Shown: positions 1-11,228, counted from the stretch's first letter. The stretch is 64,000 nucleotides of DNA from Icerya purchasi (GCA_039619475.1 CM077115.1:35353083-35417082); one strand, 5' to 3'. The notes: generated by a model from the sequence alone, not told the origin. Numbers and translations: made by a program.

Positions 1-481
1 CTGTAGCATATTGTCTTAGTTTTGCTCCTATGCTCATTGCTTTTTTATCGTAGACATTTTTCACCAAGTGATATGCCCAACCTAATTTACATATTCTACT
101 ATTCATTGCTTCTTCTTCTAGTCCATCTTGTTGTATACATTCCCCTAGATATTTAAACTTTCTAATTCGCGTTATTTTTCCAGCACATGTATTAAAATAA
201 CCTGGGCTGTTTTTAATATTTGTCATGTACTTGGTTTTTTCAGCAGATATTTTAAGTGTAGGTGAATACATCCTGTTTGTTAAAATGGTATAATAAAATA
301 AACTTTAATAACAAACAATATAGATCAATAAATTAGATAAATACCTTTTCTAAATAGGTATTTATCTAATTTATTGATCTATATTGTTTGTTATTAAAGT
401 TTATTTTATTATAGATATTTTAAGGCCTACACATTCCGAGACTTTTATTAGTTGGTTGATTTTATTCATTTCTGACGTTAA
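1..481 (-). pseudogene. LINE reverse transcriptase fragment, runs off left edge
   Basis: Read on the minus strand, 481 to 425 and then 256 to 1 give one continuous reverse transcriptase frame. It contains VGLKIS, EKTKYM, KFKYLGE and the segment DKKAMSIGAKLRQY. This is the end of the palm and the thumb region of an insect non-LTR retrotransposon RT; the K-T-K-Y-M and F-K-Y-L-G pattern is the family hallmark. The C-terminal part continues beyond base 1. The 5' side stops at an in-frame TAA (482-484), next to an ATT microsatellite, so the copy is 5' truncated. A 156-bp foldback sequence (257-412) interrupts the frame. Removing one 12-bp repeat copy plus that insert restores the frame exactly. 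I see no other stop or frameshift in the fragment, so it is fairly young. The clade is not determined. Confidence 0.8.
257..412. repeat. Foldback (palindromic) insertion with 12-bp target duplication
   Basis: A 57-bp left arm (290-346) and a 57-bp right arm (356-412) are perfect reverse complements separated by a 9-bp spacer. A further 33 bp (257-289) lies to the left of the arms. The block is bracketed by the direct repeat AGATATTTTAAG at 245-256 and 413-424, which reads as a target site duplication inside the LINE RT frame. There is no coding capacity. It could be a foldback transposon, a templated repair product or an assembly chimera. The duplication argues for true insertion. Confidence 0.75.
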
Positions 482-484
482 TTA

Positions 485-486
485 AC

Positions 487-523
<37 letters not shown>
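485..523. repeat. ATT microsatellite
   Basis: About 13 ATT units directly abut the truncated 5' side of the minus-strand LINE fragment at 1-481. Confidence 0.9.
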
Positions 524-526
<3 letters not shown>

Positions 527-766
527 ATTAATAGTGATGTTACTTTTATTATTCTTAATAATATTTAAAAAATTTTATAGCTTTAATTTAATTATTTGCC
601 TATTTATCATATTTTTGCTTCGAGGGGTTACCTATTATCTTGTTGAATTAGAGAACGTTATTCTTCTTTTACAATTTTGTAAAATATAAATATTTGAATT
701 ATGTAATTTCTTGCAATTTTATATTAATATCTCTTAATTAACGACAACTGTTTTGAAATTTTGTAG
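524..766. other. AT-rich intronic sequence before the aPKC exon
   Basis: Very AT-rich and without recognisable coding. It ends in the acceptor TTTTGTAG at 759-766 used by the following exon; the pyrimidine tract is weak. Confidence 0.5.
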
Positions 767-882
767 CTTGAACAAAAACAGGTTATACCACCGTATAAGC
801 CGAAGCTAAACTCAGATAGAGACTTGGCAAACTTCCCGCCGGAATTTACGGACGAACCTGTTGAATTAACTCCGGACAATGA
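767..882 (+). CDS. aPKC: Atypical protein kinase C, C-terminal-tail exon (partial gene)
   Basis: The 116-nt exon (38 codons plus two bases) begins LEQKQVIPPYKPKLNSDR and ends EFTDEPVELTPDN. This is the AGC-kinase C-terminal extension just after the catalytic domain: the PPYKP segment, the DLANF..EFT segment and the turn motif T-P (LTPDN), whose Thr is phosphorylated in the family. The combination LEQKQ...DRDLANFPPEFT...LTPD is how I remember insect aPKC, the cell-polarity kinase that works with Par-6 and Bazooka/Par-3. Akt, SGK and conventional PKC tails fit less well. The acceptor is TTTTGTAG before 767; the donor is GTACGT at 883, leaving phase 2. Upstream kinase exons lie left of the window. 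The expected next exon with the hydrophobic motif (E-F-E-G-F-E-Y type) was not found by eye in the window. Without splicing, 12 further codons follow before TAA at 917-919. Confidence 0.85.
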
Positions 883-1336
883 GTACGTATTATATTTGTT
901 TATATATACGCGCGTGTAAACGAATACATTTGAACAGTTTTGTCTTCTCCGCCTTTAGCAGCGCAGAACTTTGATGCTGAATGCAGTGCCTCAGAGAATG
1001 GTGCATTAACCTTGCGAATTAACAAAACACAGAAAAATTAAAATGTACTGCATAATTAAAATTCCGTTCGAAATGTGGCGTTAATTTTTTTTTTTTCAAA
1101 TGAAGAAAATATTATTTTAGTAGTAACCGTTTATTTCGGGAAAAACGATCACATCTAATACTACGGATTATTTCACATGGGGCATTTGATATACATATAT
1201 TGAAAAAAGAAGTTCAGAACGTGTTTGAGAACGAGCTCCATTATTAGCCGAACAGTGTGTTATTTTTACGGGTCGTTTTAATTTCTTCATTTTACGTTCA
1301 AAAACCTTCACTATTTATGAATAAAATACACATACG

Positions 1337-1379
<43 letters not shown>

Positions 1380-1456
1380 GACGTCATTGGTAGCCCGACA
1401 TCCATTACTTTTCTTTGTCACAGAACGTCACATATATTGCATATAAAAGAAGACAA
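883..1456. other. Intron or possible alternative aPKC 3' end
   Basis: GTACGT (883-888) and the acceptor-like CCTTTAG (952-958) would define a 76-bp intron, a normal small size for an insect. Splicing there would add DSAEL and then stop at TGA 972-974. ATTAAA hexamers follow near 1036. If this is not used, the stretch is simply the start of a long intron. A TA run lies at 1344-1375. The ORFs at 1257-1723 have no recognisable features and run through the TA repeat. Confidence 0.3.
1344..1375. repeat. TA microsatellite
   Basis: About 16 uninterrupted AT dinucleotides. Confidence 0.9.
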
Positions 1457-1989
1457 ACGACTTATGTAAGACACTGCGTTTTCAGGATGGTCATTTTAGA
1501 TCGATTAATTCTAATAAAATGCTACTCTTTCGTTTTGTGTAAAAAACTATTCGGTTCTCGCCACTTTGCTTTTTCATTGCGTAGAATTAAAATTAAAAAA
1601 AATTTCGTTTATCCGATGATTACCGTTTGCCACGAAGGAGCTCCGATATATATGTCGTGGTGTTTCAATTTTGCTAGTCATCAATACTACAACTGTTTAT
1701 ATTTTTCTTATATTTTTTTCTAGGCGCCTTGTAGCATATTTTAATTCCGATCATGTTAGTCAAAACTATTTAAAAAAAAGTACAAAAACAATGAAATTTT
1801 TTTTTTTTAGTTTGTGAAGTATTTTTTTTCATTAGTTTACGTATTTGCTATCCATTTACTTTTTGTATTTTATTATGCACACACCGATCCGCGACCATAG
1901 GGAGTAGTGTTATTATTATCGTTTTTTTTTCTGAAAATTTTTTTAAAATGCCTAGAGTTCTATATATTAGAAAGAGAAGTATTTGTTAC

Positions 1990-2053
<64 letters not shown>

Positions 2054-3797
2054 TACAATTGTTTGTATATAAAGCACAATTAAACTAAGAACATAAATAG
2101 ATTATATATCTATTTATACGTGTAAATTGTGCAAAATGAAAACGACAGAAAATTAACCTCGGAAGTTATTATCATTTTTTGCGGGGTCAGTCATCTATCG
2201 TACATCAACAGCTGTATTTTGGTTATCACGAATAACGTCTTTTGTACGGTTTATTTTCGACGGATACGCACCACCTAGATTGACTAGTACTGAGCGGCGA
2301 GCGACTTATGTAAAACGCTGTGTTTTCAGGATGGTCATTCCAGATCGATTAATTGTAATAAAGTGGTATTCTTTCGTTTTGTTTAAGAGACTATTCGGTT
2401 TTCGACACTTTGCTTCTTTGTTACGTAGAATTTAAATTAAAAAAAATTCCGTTTAGCCAATGATTACCGTTTGCCACGAAGAGGCTCTGATATATATGTC
2501 GTGATGTTTGAATTTTGCTAGTCATCAGTACTGCAACTGTTTAAATTTTTCTTATATTTTTTTTTCTAGGCGGTTTGTGCCAAATTTTAATTGCGATCAC
2601 GTTAGTCAAATTATATAAAAAAAAAAAAAAATTACAAAGCAATGAGTCTTTTTTAGTTTGTTTAGTATTTTCTCCCCATTAGTTTACGTATTGGCTATCG
2701 ATTTATTTATTTTTTATTTTATTATGCACACACAGATCCGCGACCATAAGGAGTAGTGTTATTATTATCGTTTTTTTTTCTGCAAATTTTTTTAAGAGTT
2801 TTATATGTAAGAAAGAGAAGTATTTGTTACGTACGTATATATATATATATGATGTACAATTGTTTGTATATGAAGCACAATTAAACTAAGAACATAAATA
2901 GATTATATATCTATTTATATGTGCAAATTGTGCAAAATGAAAACGATAGAAAATTAACCTCGGAAGTTATTATCATTTTTTGCGGGGTCAGTCATCTATC
3001 GTACACCAACAGCTGTATTTTGGTTATCACGAATATCGTCTTTTGTACGGTTTATTTGCGACGGATACGCACCACCTAGATCGACCAGTACTGAGCGGCG
3101 AGCGACTTATGTAAAACGCTGTGTTTTCAGGGTGGTCATTCTAGATCGATTAGTTGTAATAAAGTGGTATTCTTTCGTTTTGTTTAAGAGACTATTCAGT
3201 TCCCGACACTTTTCTTCTTTGTTACGTAGAATTAAAATTTAAAAAAATTCCGTTTATCCGATGATTACTGTTTGCCACGAAGGGCTTATATATATGTCGT
3301 GATTTTTCAATTTTGCTAGTCATCAATACTACAACTAATATATTCTTCTTATATTTTTTGCTAGGCGCCTTGTACCATATTTTAATTCCGATCATGTTAG
3401 TTAAATTATTTTAAACAAAATTACAAAGCAATGAATTTTTTTTAGTTTGTTTAGTATTTTCTCCCCATTAGTTTACTTATTGGCTATCGATTTATTTATT
3501 TTTTATTTTATTGTGCACACACAGATCCGCGACCATAAGGCGTAGTGTTTTAATTATCTTTTTTTTTTCTGCAAATTTTTTTAAAATGAAATAGATGAGA
3601 AAAGGAAATATTTATTATATATATATTATATATGTTGTACAATTGTTTATATATAAAGCACAATTAAACTGAAAATATAAATAGATTTATATATCTATTT
3701 ATACGTGCAAATTGTGCAAAATGAAAAGGATAGAAAATTAACCTCAAAAGTTATTATCATTTTTTTCGGGGTCAGTCATCTATCGTACACCAACAGC
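1457..3797. repeat. Three tandem copies of an AT-rich unit of about 0.8 kb
   Basis: Copies start with CGACTTATGTAA near 1457, 2300 and 3101. The first two are about 843 and 801 bp; the third (about 697 bp) breaks off after CAACAGC at 3797. Landmarks occur in the same order in each: TTTTCAGG.TGGTCATT, TGATTACYGTTTGCCACGA, a CTAGGCG block, GATCCGCGACCATA, a TA run of very different length (1994-2049, 2836-2850, 3617-3633), then a hairpin and GGGGTCAGTCATCTATCGTACA. No shared long reading frame survives, so I call it non-coding. Copies 2 and 3 look more alike than either does to copy 1. No RT or transposase motif was seen, so it may be a satellite-like local duplication or a piece of an unrecognised element. 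Confidence 0.85.
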
Positions 3798-4391
3798 ATG
3801 TGTAAATATTAAAAAGTTAAGGGAAGTGCGAATAATTCACTAGTCAACGGCGTCACATAACGTAACAAAGAAAAGAAATACTTTTCTGTCGTGTATAGAT
3901 CATTTTTGTACAATTTCGTGGCTGCATTTGAAACAAATAAGGAACTTTTTGTATATCACTTGCCTAAATGCCGACAGAATCCCTTTATATTTTTTCTCCT
4001 TTTCAGCTGTTTAAACATTTGTCGTAGCAGAAAAGAAATGCATCGAGGCCAAACCAGAAGTAACCCAAATCGAAGCTTTAATGACTGCGCAATTCTTGCT
4101 TTCTCCAATATTCGCGTTTCTATAAAATTATAGTTATTAATCGTATTAGGCGATGTAAGAATATTTATTTTACTTTATCGGCCGAGCGTACTTTGTTCGT
4201 AAAAATGGTACTATTGTTAAAATTTTATTCTTTAAAAACTACTTTGCTTTATTAAAAATAAATAAACTGAATGGTAGCGAATCTGTGGCGACAGTAGGAG
4301 GAGATGTAAATATCATTTTTTTTTTTTTTTTTCTTTTTTTGAAACAAATTCAGTTAAACATAAAATACGAAATAATTTATTAACGTTGATG
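3798..4391. other. Non-coding, nothing recognised
   Basis: AT-rich sequence with a T run at 4317-4340. The 80-codon ORF at 3891-4133 shows no family features. The left end of the Tigger-like element may lie here, but I could not identify its terminal repeat. Confidence 0.4.
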
Positions 4392-5045
4392 CCGTATTTT
4401 TAAAGTTGGTGCTACAATGGTCATCCGGTCGAGGCAGCATAGAACTCTTTTTTGTCGGGTGTGAGTGTTTCAAAAACAGCTGCGACCACTCCAATAAAAA
4501 ACAACACTGTTCATCCAGCCTTTTGGCCGGGCTAGCTTACGCTTTCGGCTGGAGCATTAATCATGTGCCGATTTATTGATCCTTTGTCGAGGAAAAGCCA
4601 AAAAGCCTGGTATGAGTTGGCCGTTAGCACTCATACAAAACAAAACTGTTATATTTTTATGCCCCCCTTAGCAGAAGTGCGCTTTCCTACTTGACGGTTA
4701 GCCTTCGGAGCAAGAACTTTTTGATATTTGTGCACGCGCAGCTGACCCCGGTTTCATTAAAATTATATAAATGTTGAAGGTTGCAAATTGGTACTGTGTC
4801 TTTAGTTTTTCGAGATTTTTATAAAAGAGATTCACTCGCGGTTTGTTAAACCCTACGGGGTTCGCATCATCATGCTTGTCAACAGTCGAAATATCCGAAT
4901 GTTTCTGCATAAAATGGTAGTAAAAATACTTCTCGGCAGTATCTTTCTCTTTGTTAAAGCGATGAGAGGTTTTCGTAGCTTCAGTCAAGTCGAAAGCTCA
5001 GAAACTCTTTTTTCAATCAGCGGCGCAGACATCTATTGGTCAAAT
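4392..5045 (-). pseudogene. pogo/Tigger-like DDE transposase relic
   Basis: Reading the minus strand from 5045 downwards across several frames gives, in order: HRFNKEKDTAEKYF (CENP-B-type DNA-binding region), GFNKPRVNLFYKNLEKL, NIYNFNETGVS, VLAPKANRQVGKRTSA, ITVLFCMSANGQLIPGF, GWMNSVVF and EWSQLFLKHSHPTK followed by DDHCS. This is the known order in pogo/Tigger transposases (GFN..V..F, then DETG, KG..QVG, TS, then LDGH.SH). The first catalytic Asp of DETG reads Asn (NETG). A 2-bp insertion just before it and at least two later frameshifts or stops break the frame. Terminal repeats were not found, so the outer limits are those of the recognisable protein only. The element is dead and old. Confidence 0.75.
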
Positions 5046-5862
5046 CTTTTTTACACGGATCATTAAAATTTGTTTGCACTCGGGTGAGAAGGTGTTTGTG
5101 AATCTACCGCGATCTTTGGAAACCTTACTTCTCCACGATTTAATGCCGATGTGTTATCATGTAAAGTGTTTTTTTTTTTTATTATTATTATTTTTTTTGG
5201 GGGGGGGGGTGTTGTAGCTCGACGAATTTTCTCTCAAACTCGTTTTCTTTCGGACAAAACCTCATCTTTTATAAACTTCGTTGGTTCCATTTTCTTTTCG
5301 TTCTCTTCCATTTCGATTTATCTTCGTTCTTTTTTCCTCTGAAACAACGTACAACAATTATTAATAATAAGTACAAATACGTACGAGAAAAAACAACTTG
5401 TTCACTGTTCGGTGTTAACGGACAACTTTGTGTCCGGTACTAAGGGGGACGAGGAATCACCACAATTACGTCTTCCCCACAACAAAACCTTCTTGGAAAT
5501 CCAACGAATAATAATGGAACACTACCTTTATTCGCAATTACCAGGAACACTTCAACATAAAAACGTAGTAGTAACATTCACCCGGACCTAATGTGACGCA
5601 GTGTTTTTCCGTCAAAAACAACAATCAACCGCTCCGGTCGTCGTGGCCTTTGGTGTTGCCGGTAAACGGCATCTCGCGACCCTGTATTGTTACGCTCCCT
5701 CGCGACCCTTTCATCCGTTTTCGAATTGAACGCGTTGTGACTCGCCGTGATAGTGCAAATGTCGGGCATTACAGGGCTTCCCCTTAAATTATGTTAATTT
5801 ATTATTTTTACTTCGTTTGTTTTATCTCTATATCTGTTAATTACGCTTATTGTTTATTGTAT
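5046..5862. other. Non-coding; G-run; nothing recognised
   Basis: Contains a T-rich stretch and a G run at about 5200-5209. The block at 5390-5790 is GC-richer than its surroundings and has overlapping short ORFs on both strands (5578-5787), the mark of composition rather than of a gene. It could hold the right end of the Tigger-like element. Confidence 0.35.
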
Positions 5863-5981
5863 AGTAAGTAAATTTAAATACACCAATATAAAACAATTAT
5901 TTATTTTTTTTTATACGCGTCGGGTATTTAATAACAAAATTAAATAATTGTTTTATATTGATGTATTTAAATTTACTTACT
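5863..5981. repeat. Long inverted repeat (about 41-bp arms)
   Basis: The arms at 5863-5903 and 5941-5981 are reverse complements with one mismatch, separated by 37 bp. They are AT-rich, like the 57-bp foldback at 290-412, but the sequence is different. No clear target duplication is visible outside the arms. Confidence 0.8.
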
Positions 5982-8900
5982 GTTTTATCTTTTTTTTCGT
6001 CTGAAACAGCGTGCTTGCGTACTACTTCTCTTTTTTTTTTTTTCAGTTATATTAGCGCTAAATTTCAAAATTATAAGCATTCTACTGTAATTCTGCAGTA
6101 TTTTCATCTCTTTTGAAAACTTTGATTTTAAGCCGCTGACATGTTCGAAATATTGTATTTTATTATTGTCTTTGAGATAGGTAATTGCTTTGGACTTTTT
6201 CGACTTTTTTTGTTTTTTTGTTTTTTGTACTTATTTAAGCTTTGGCGCGTATCGGAAGAGTTGATTCTCGATATTACATTCCCGATTAAATTCTATTTTT
6301 GGCCAACGTTTGATGTGTCTGGCAGCCTAAAAGGTTAATTTAAACATGGAAATATAAATTGACATTTGAAAGCTTTGTGCAATGAACCGGAATTAATCGC
6401 TTTCGAATAAAGATAAAAGTCCGCGGTCCAAATAGAAGAGGGGAAAAAATCATTGCATCGATTATTGACACCTAAGTTAGTAGTGGAGGAGGAAAATGAA
6501 AGCGACAAGCTGACCTCATAAATGAACTCGTAATAACGTCTCGGTGCATTTACTTTTCTTAGTAAATTAAAAGAGACCATCTGAATCCAATTTTTATTCC
6601 AAGCTGCTGCTGCTGTATAAATAAATGATAAAAGCAGTGTCTTAAATGCGGATGTGACGCAGTTACACGTATCGCTTTATGAACGTAACTTCACCTTGCG
6701 ATTGCGCAAGGTATCGCGGTGGAGAAATGCCGATTTGTTGACGAGTAGGATATGTTTAATAAAATCCTTACAAAATCAGCCCTCATATTCGAAAATAAAT
6801 GCGTAGCATCGGAATTTTTAATGGTGGAATTGTGCGATTGAGGGTAGTTCGTGGGTAGCCAAAAAAAGAAAAAAGAAAAAAAGGGAAACATGACGGAATT
6901 GTAACCGCGGGGCAAGGTCCGCTCTCGTTCGATCAGCTGCATGAGAGGCACGATTCTTGAGTGCGTCCGAACGAGTGTGTCCGTAAATTCGACGCATTAG
7001 GGGCAAGTTACACACCTCTCGGCGTCATCAGTAAATTGAAATGAAATTACACCTGTGTGTTCATACGGTAGAAATTTATAGTGAACCGTTCTTCTGCGTT
7101 ACGGTGCCGTTGTTAAACGTCGCGGCACATATTTTATAGAACTGTTTGCGCTCCATATGAAATAGTGAGTGTGGCAAATGTTGATAATCGTTGTACGCAG
7201 TAGCCAGTCAACACGGTATGCATGTGTGTGTGTGTAAAGCAGATATAAATTAAAGGACAGCGAGCTTTTGTAAATTCCCTAATAAATATGAATTATAATA
7301 TACCTGGAAACAACGTGTACGACGCACAAGGGAAAACGCAGACGTCGCTACCGGGCCCGGTAGTGGTGGCTCTATTAACTTCAAAGTTGATATCCATTTG
7401 CGACGACGCTACTGCCGAGGAGGCGGCTAGTCTGTTGGTTGGCGCGCGCGCGTGGCCGTGTGCCGTGCTGCCGTCTACGCATCTGTTTATCACGGTGACT
7501 TTGGTTCGTAGTGGTGTGCGAGTGTCCGGACTTGTGCATGGTACACCGTAGGTAAGTGGGACAAGCGTGTGTGCAAAGATAGATTTTCGAGCGCGACGAA
7601 ATGTGAATTATGGCCGAGTGCAACTCGCATTTTCGCTTAATACCAATTATCGGCCGGTCGCGACAACGATAAGCATCATTTATTACTATCGTTCTTGTTT
7701 TCGTTATTCCTCCTTATTCTTTCCTTCCATCCGGCGGCGCGGACCATTTATTATATAGCCATTTGGGAAATTAATAGCGCGTTTTGCTTGGCCGTTCTCG
7801 TCGTCATCGCATTTTTCCGCTTTATTGCCGAAATTGCATTAAACACACGAATTTTTACTTTTACCATTTCTCCCGGTTCATCACCCTCCCCTTCCCCATC
7901 GCCGGTTTCTCTTTGCGCGCGTTCCATAACATTAACCGAATAATATACGAGAAAATGATAAAAGCCCGCGCGCACACTGTATACGCCTACCACTCGGCTA
8001 CGGCTCCGCACGCGTCTCCGGAAGAACCGGAAATCGCATTTTTGCAAATAATTTATTACAGCGGCCGCCACACTGACCGAACTGCACAAGAACGGCCCCT
8101 TATTAATGTAACGGAAAATAACTGAAAATTTATATTGGAGTGGGGCGGGCGGGGGGCACAAAAACGGAAAAAAAGTTAAAAGTATCCTAAATAATAAATC
8201 GATAATAATTTACCGTTCTGATGTTTAAAAAAAAAATCAAAAAAAAATCGAGAGATAATTCGATTCGAACTAGCCTTCTTGTTTCTTGCTAAACTATTGA
8301 AAGTGGAATTGCGTTGTTCGGCTTTACGTTGTTATTTTAACGGCAGTTTTAATGCTGGGCATACCTCCTCCCCGTTTGACGCGGCTGAATTATTATTCCG
8401 AATGTTCGCTGTCTTCAGCTGGAACATATTAATAAAGTTCGTTTCAGCCGAGTAAAGCTAATCAACGTTTGTTGAGCATGATGCATAAAAGAAATTTCAC
8501 TGGAATTTAGGTCGCTCCGAAATCTAACTTGTGTATACTCCGTAGCGGATAAAGAAATCGGCGCTCCGCGTCAGCCGCCGTCGCTGTTCTCTCTCTTGAA
8601 TTATGTGTACCACCGGATGCACGTAGTGCTATGTCAACTTGCATTTTACCGTTTACCTACGAAATTATTTCATCAATATGTGGCGGTAGCCCAGACGGAT
8701 CGGTATTACTGTAGAGCACAAAAAAACCGCACATTTTAAAAAATATTATACTCTCAAACTTCTTATAGTATATGCTATGCCCGCGCACAGATAAACGGGA
8801 CAACCAACTGCCTCCTTCATTTGAAAATATTCCGAATTGTTTTTAAAAATTCACTGAAACATTAAAAATGTTGTCAGTATTCTCGTTTTCTTTATCTGAC

Positions 8901-9257
8901 TGATGATGCAATGTTAATAGTTGTTTTTTTGTTTGTTTGTTTTTTTTAGACCCGGCAAAAATTATGTACGGTAAAAATTTATTTTCCAAGCACTATTTAA
9001 CAGAAACAAAAAAATAAAGTAAAAAATACGATGCTACGTCGAAAGTATAATACAGACAGTGCACACACGTATGTCTGATAATAATTTTACATCAGAATAA
9101 AGCGGCATTTAATTGTAAAACAACAGTGAACTGACGTAATGCTAAACAACTTACCACATTATAATTCCGCGATAGTATAAATTTATTTAGAAATTAAAAT
9201 TTTTCATCTACACACGAATCCGAAATCCTTCCTCCTAAACAGAATTCTTTTTATTTT
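5982..9257. other. Non-coding; CpG-rich block at about 6.9-8.1 kb
   Basis: No recognisable protein, RNA gene or transposon. About 6900-8130 is richer in CG dinucleotides and carries overlapping ORFs on both strands (for example 7288-7551 + and 7751-8161 -), none with a family pattern. The flanks are AT-rich. It could be intronic or regulatory; the sequence alone does not decide. Confidence 0.35.
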
Positions 9258-9265
9258 TCTTCAAT

Positions 9266-9533
9266 CGTGGGCGTCGCCAGCGGCGGCAGGGGCAGCTGCT
9301 CCCCCCTGGGGCCTTCAAAAACTTTTTTATCAACTGGCCATGATGAGTATTCACAGGCGCGTAATCAATTTGGAAGTCTTTTATAATAAAATAGTAGAAC
9401 AATTTGCTAGAAACTCACGAAAATTATGTTTTAATTAATTACAACTTATAAATTTTATTTTTTTTCTATAACTCATATACTCTTTCTATCATCTCCCCAC
9501 CCCCTCCCGGCTAATCAGCTGGCGACACCCTTG
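9266..9533. mobile_element. Non-autonomous hAT-type MITE (268 bp)
   Basis: Terminal inverted repeats: the left end CGTGGGCGTCGCCAGC (9266-9281) matches the reverse complement of the right end (9518-9533) at 13 of 16 positions. They are flanked by the exact 8-bp direct repeat TCTTCAAT at 9258-9265 and 9534-9541. An 8-bp duplication plus short inverted repeats starting with C is the hAT superfamily signature. The interior is AT-rich and non-coding, so it depends on a transposase from elsewhere. It is not closely related in its ends to the two hAT copies at 52-60 kb. Confidence 0.8.
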
Positions 9534-9541
9534 TCTTCAAT

Positions 9542-10379
9542 ATTCCGTTAATAAGAACACTTGTTACTCCGACCATATCGCAACATTATCTCATTATTTC
9601 GATGAATTCAGCGGTATTAATGATCGCTTTGATAAAAGCATTGCTTTTGCGGAAGAATAAAATACATTAATTGCTAAAACGGCTTTCCGCCGTTCAAAGA
9701 TAGATGGATTTTTTTGCGACATATGTAAACTGTATAACCATCAATAGCCACGTTGCCAACTTCAACCGCGACGTCATCACGGCTTTTTATTAATTGATTG
9801 CAGTGCGAACAATTGAATGAAGTTCTCCACATTATGCGTATACCTTATCAAACTGTTCTGTACGATTTACTATTTCTCAAGACGTAGGTATTACTTGTGA
9901 TAAGAACATCTACAATTTCCGTTATGCATCTCTTTCTGCACTGTTTCCTCAGCAATTGCTAATTCGACTGTCTTAATAATCTAGAGCCACATCTAAGTTT
10001 GTTAAAATTAATTTGTTAAAAAATTTATCGAGCAAATTTATATGTATCAAAAACTGAATTGTCCAGTTTCGCTTTTCTTTTTTAAGCCAATTTTCTATAA
10101 ATGTATTTCTCCTTTTTAAATAAAATAACGTTTCTGACATATTGCGAATGCAAGTTACGTTGGATAAGAGCGCTTTGAATCATGGTATGATCGAAGTCAA
10201 ACGGTAGAAGTTTTGAATAATCCTAATGTAATGTAATGATATGAAACTTATTAAACAAAGTGCAAACAATATATAAATCATCAGGCTGAGTATAAAGTAC
10301 CAAATGGAAATGTAGTTTAGGTGCAAGAAAAGCATGTACTATTTTCTCGCACGCACGACCCCTCCTCATGTATATATAC

Positions 10380-10411
<32 letters not shown>

Positions 10412-11166
10412 CTGTTCATCTTCATTCAAGATGGTTAAATAAAAGTTAATGTTCTAATGAATTCGGACATTTCTTTTGTGAATAAGACATTTATGAATTC
10501 AATAAGAAATACTATTATCCTTATTAGTGGTCCTAATCGTTTTTATTATTATTGTCATTTATGTTTCTATTTTCTTTACATCAATCAATTGTATTTCTTT
10601 AATCGTTTTTCTTCGGCTATATCTAATTTGCGCTCCAGTCCCATTATAAAGTTCTTGCCCATTTGATTGATGCTTTCTAAATTCCTTCTTTTTCTTTAGT
10701 TTTTCCTCTTATATATATATATATATATATGTAAATTCAGCCACTTCGGCCTTGCAAGGAGCTCCGACACTTGATCTCTCTTGCTTACCTATCTCTTTCT
10801 CTTCTAAACTTTGTATAAAATGATCAAAATTTACAACGTAATTCTTACCGGCATCGACACAAAAAAAAGTATAACATAATCACAAAAATCCTATCCTTAT
10901 TTCCTTTAAATTAAAATATTTTCAAATTAATTTTATATAATAATAAAAAAAAAATATAACCAATAATTTTAAATTTGATTAAACTGCCGAAACAAGATAC
11001 TACAAAAGGATATAAGTCACATTAACTTAAATCATTCCTTGTTACAAAATGTAATTGGCGCATGATTAAGAATGACGTTTTCATTTAACATGTAACTTTC
11101 GTTTCATAAAATTGGTACATTTTTAAAGTATAATGGTGGCCGGCCTAAGAATTACGTTTTAATTTA

Positions 11167-11228
<62 letters not shown>

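Noticed and set aside
5390..5800. GC-richer block considered as a solo LTR
   Set aside because: No TG...CA ends with target duplication, primer site or polypurine tract could be identified.
8258..8280. GATTCGAAC box resembling the T-loop of a tRNA on the minus strand (another at 12658-12668)
   Set aside because: No paired T-stem, no acceptor stem and no A box at the right distance.
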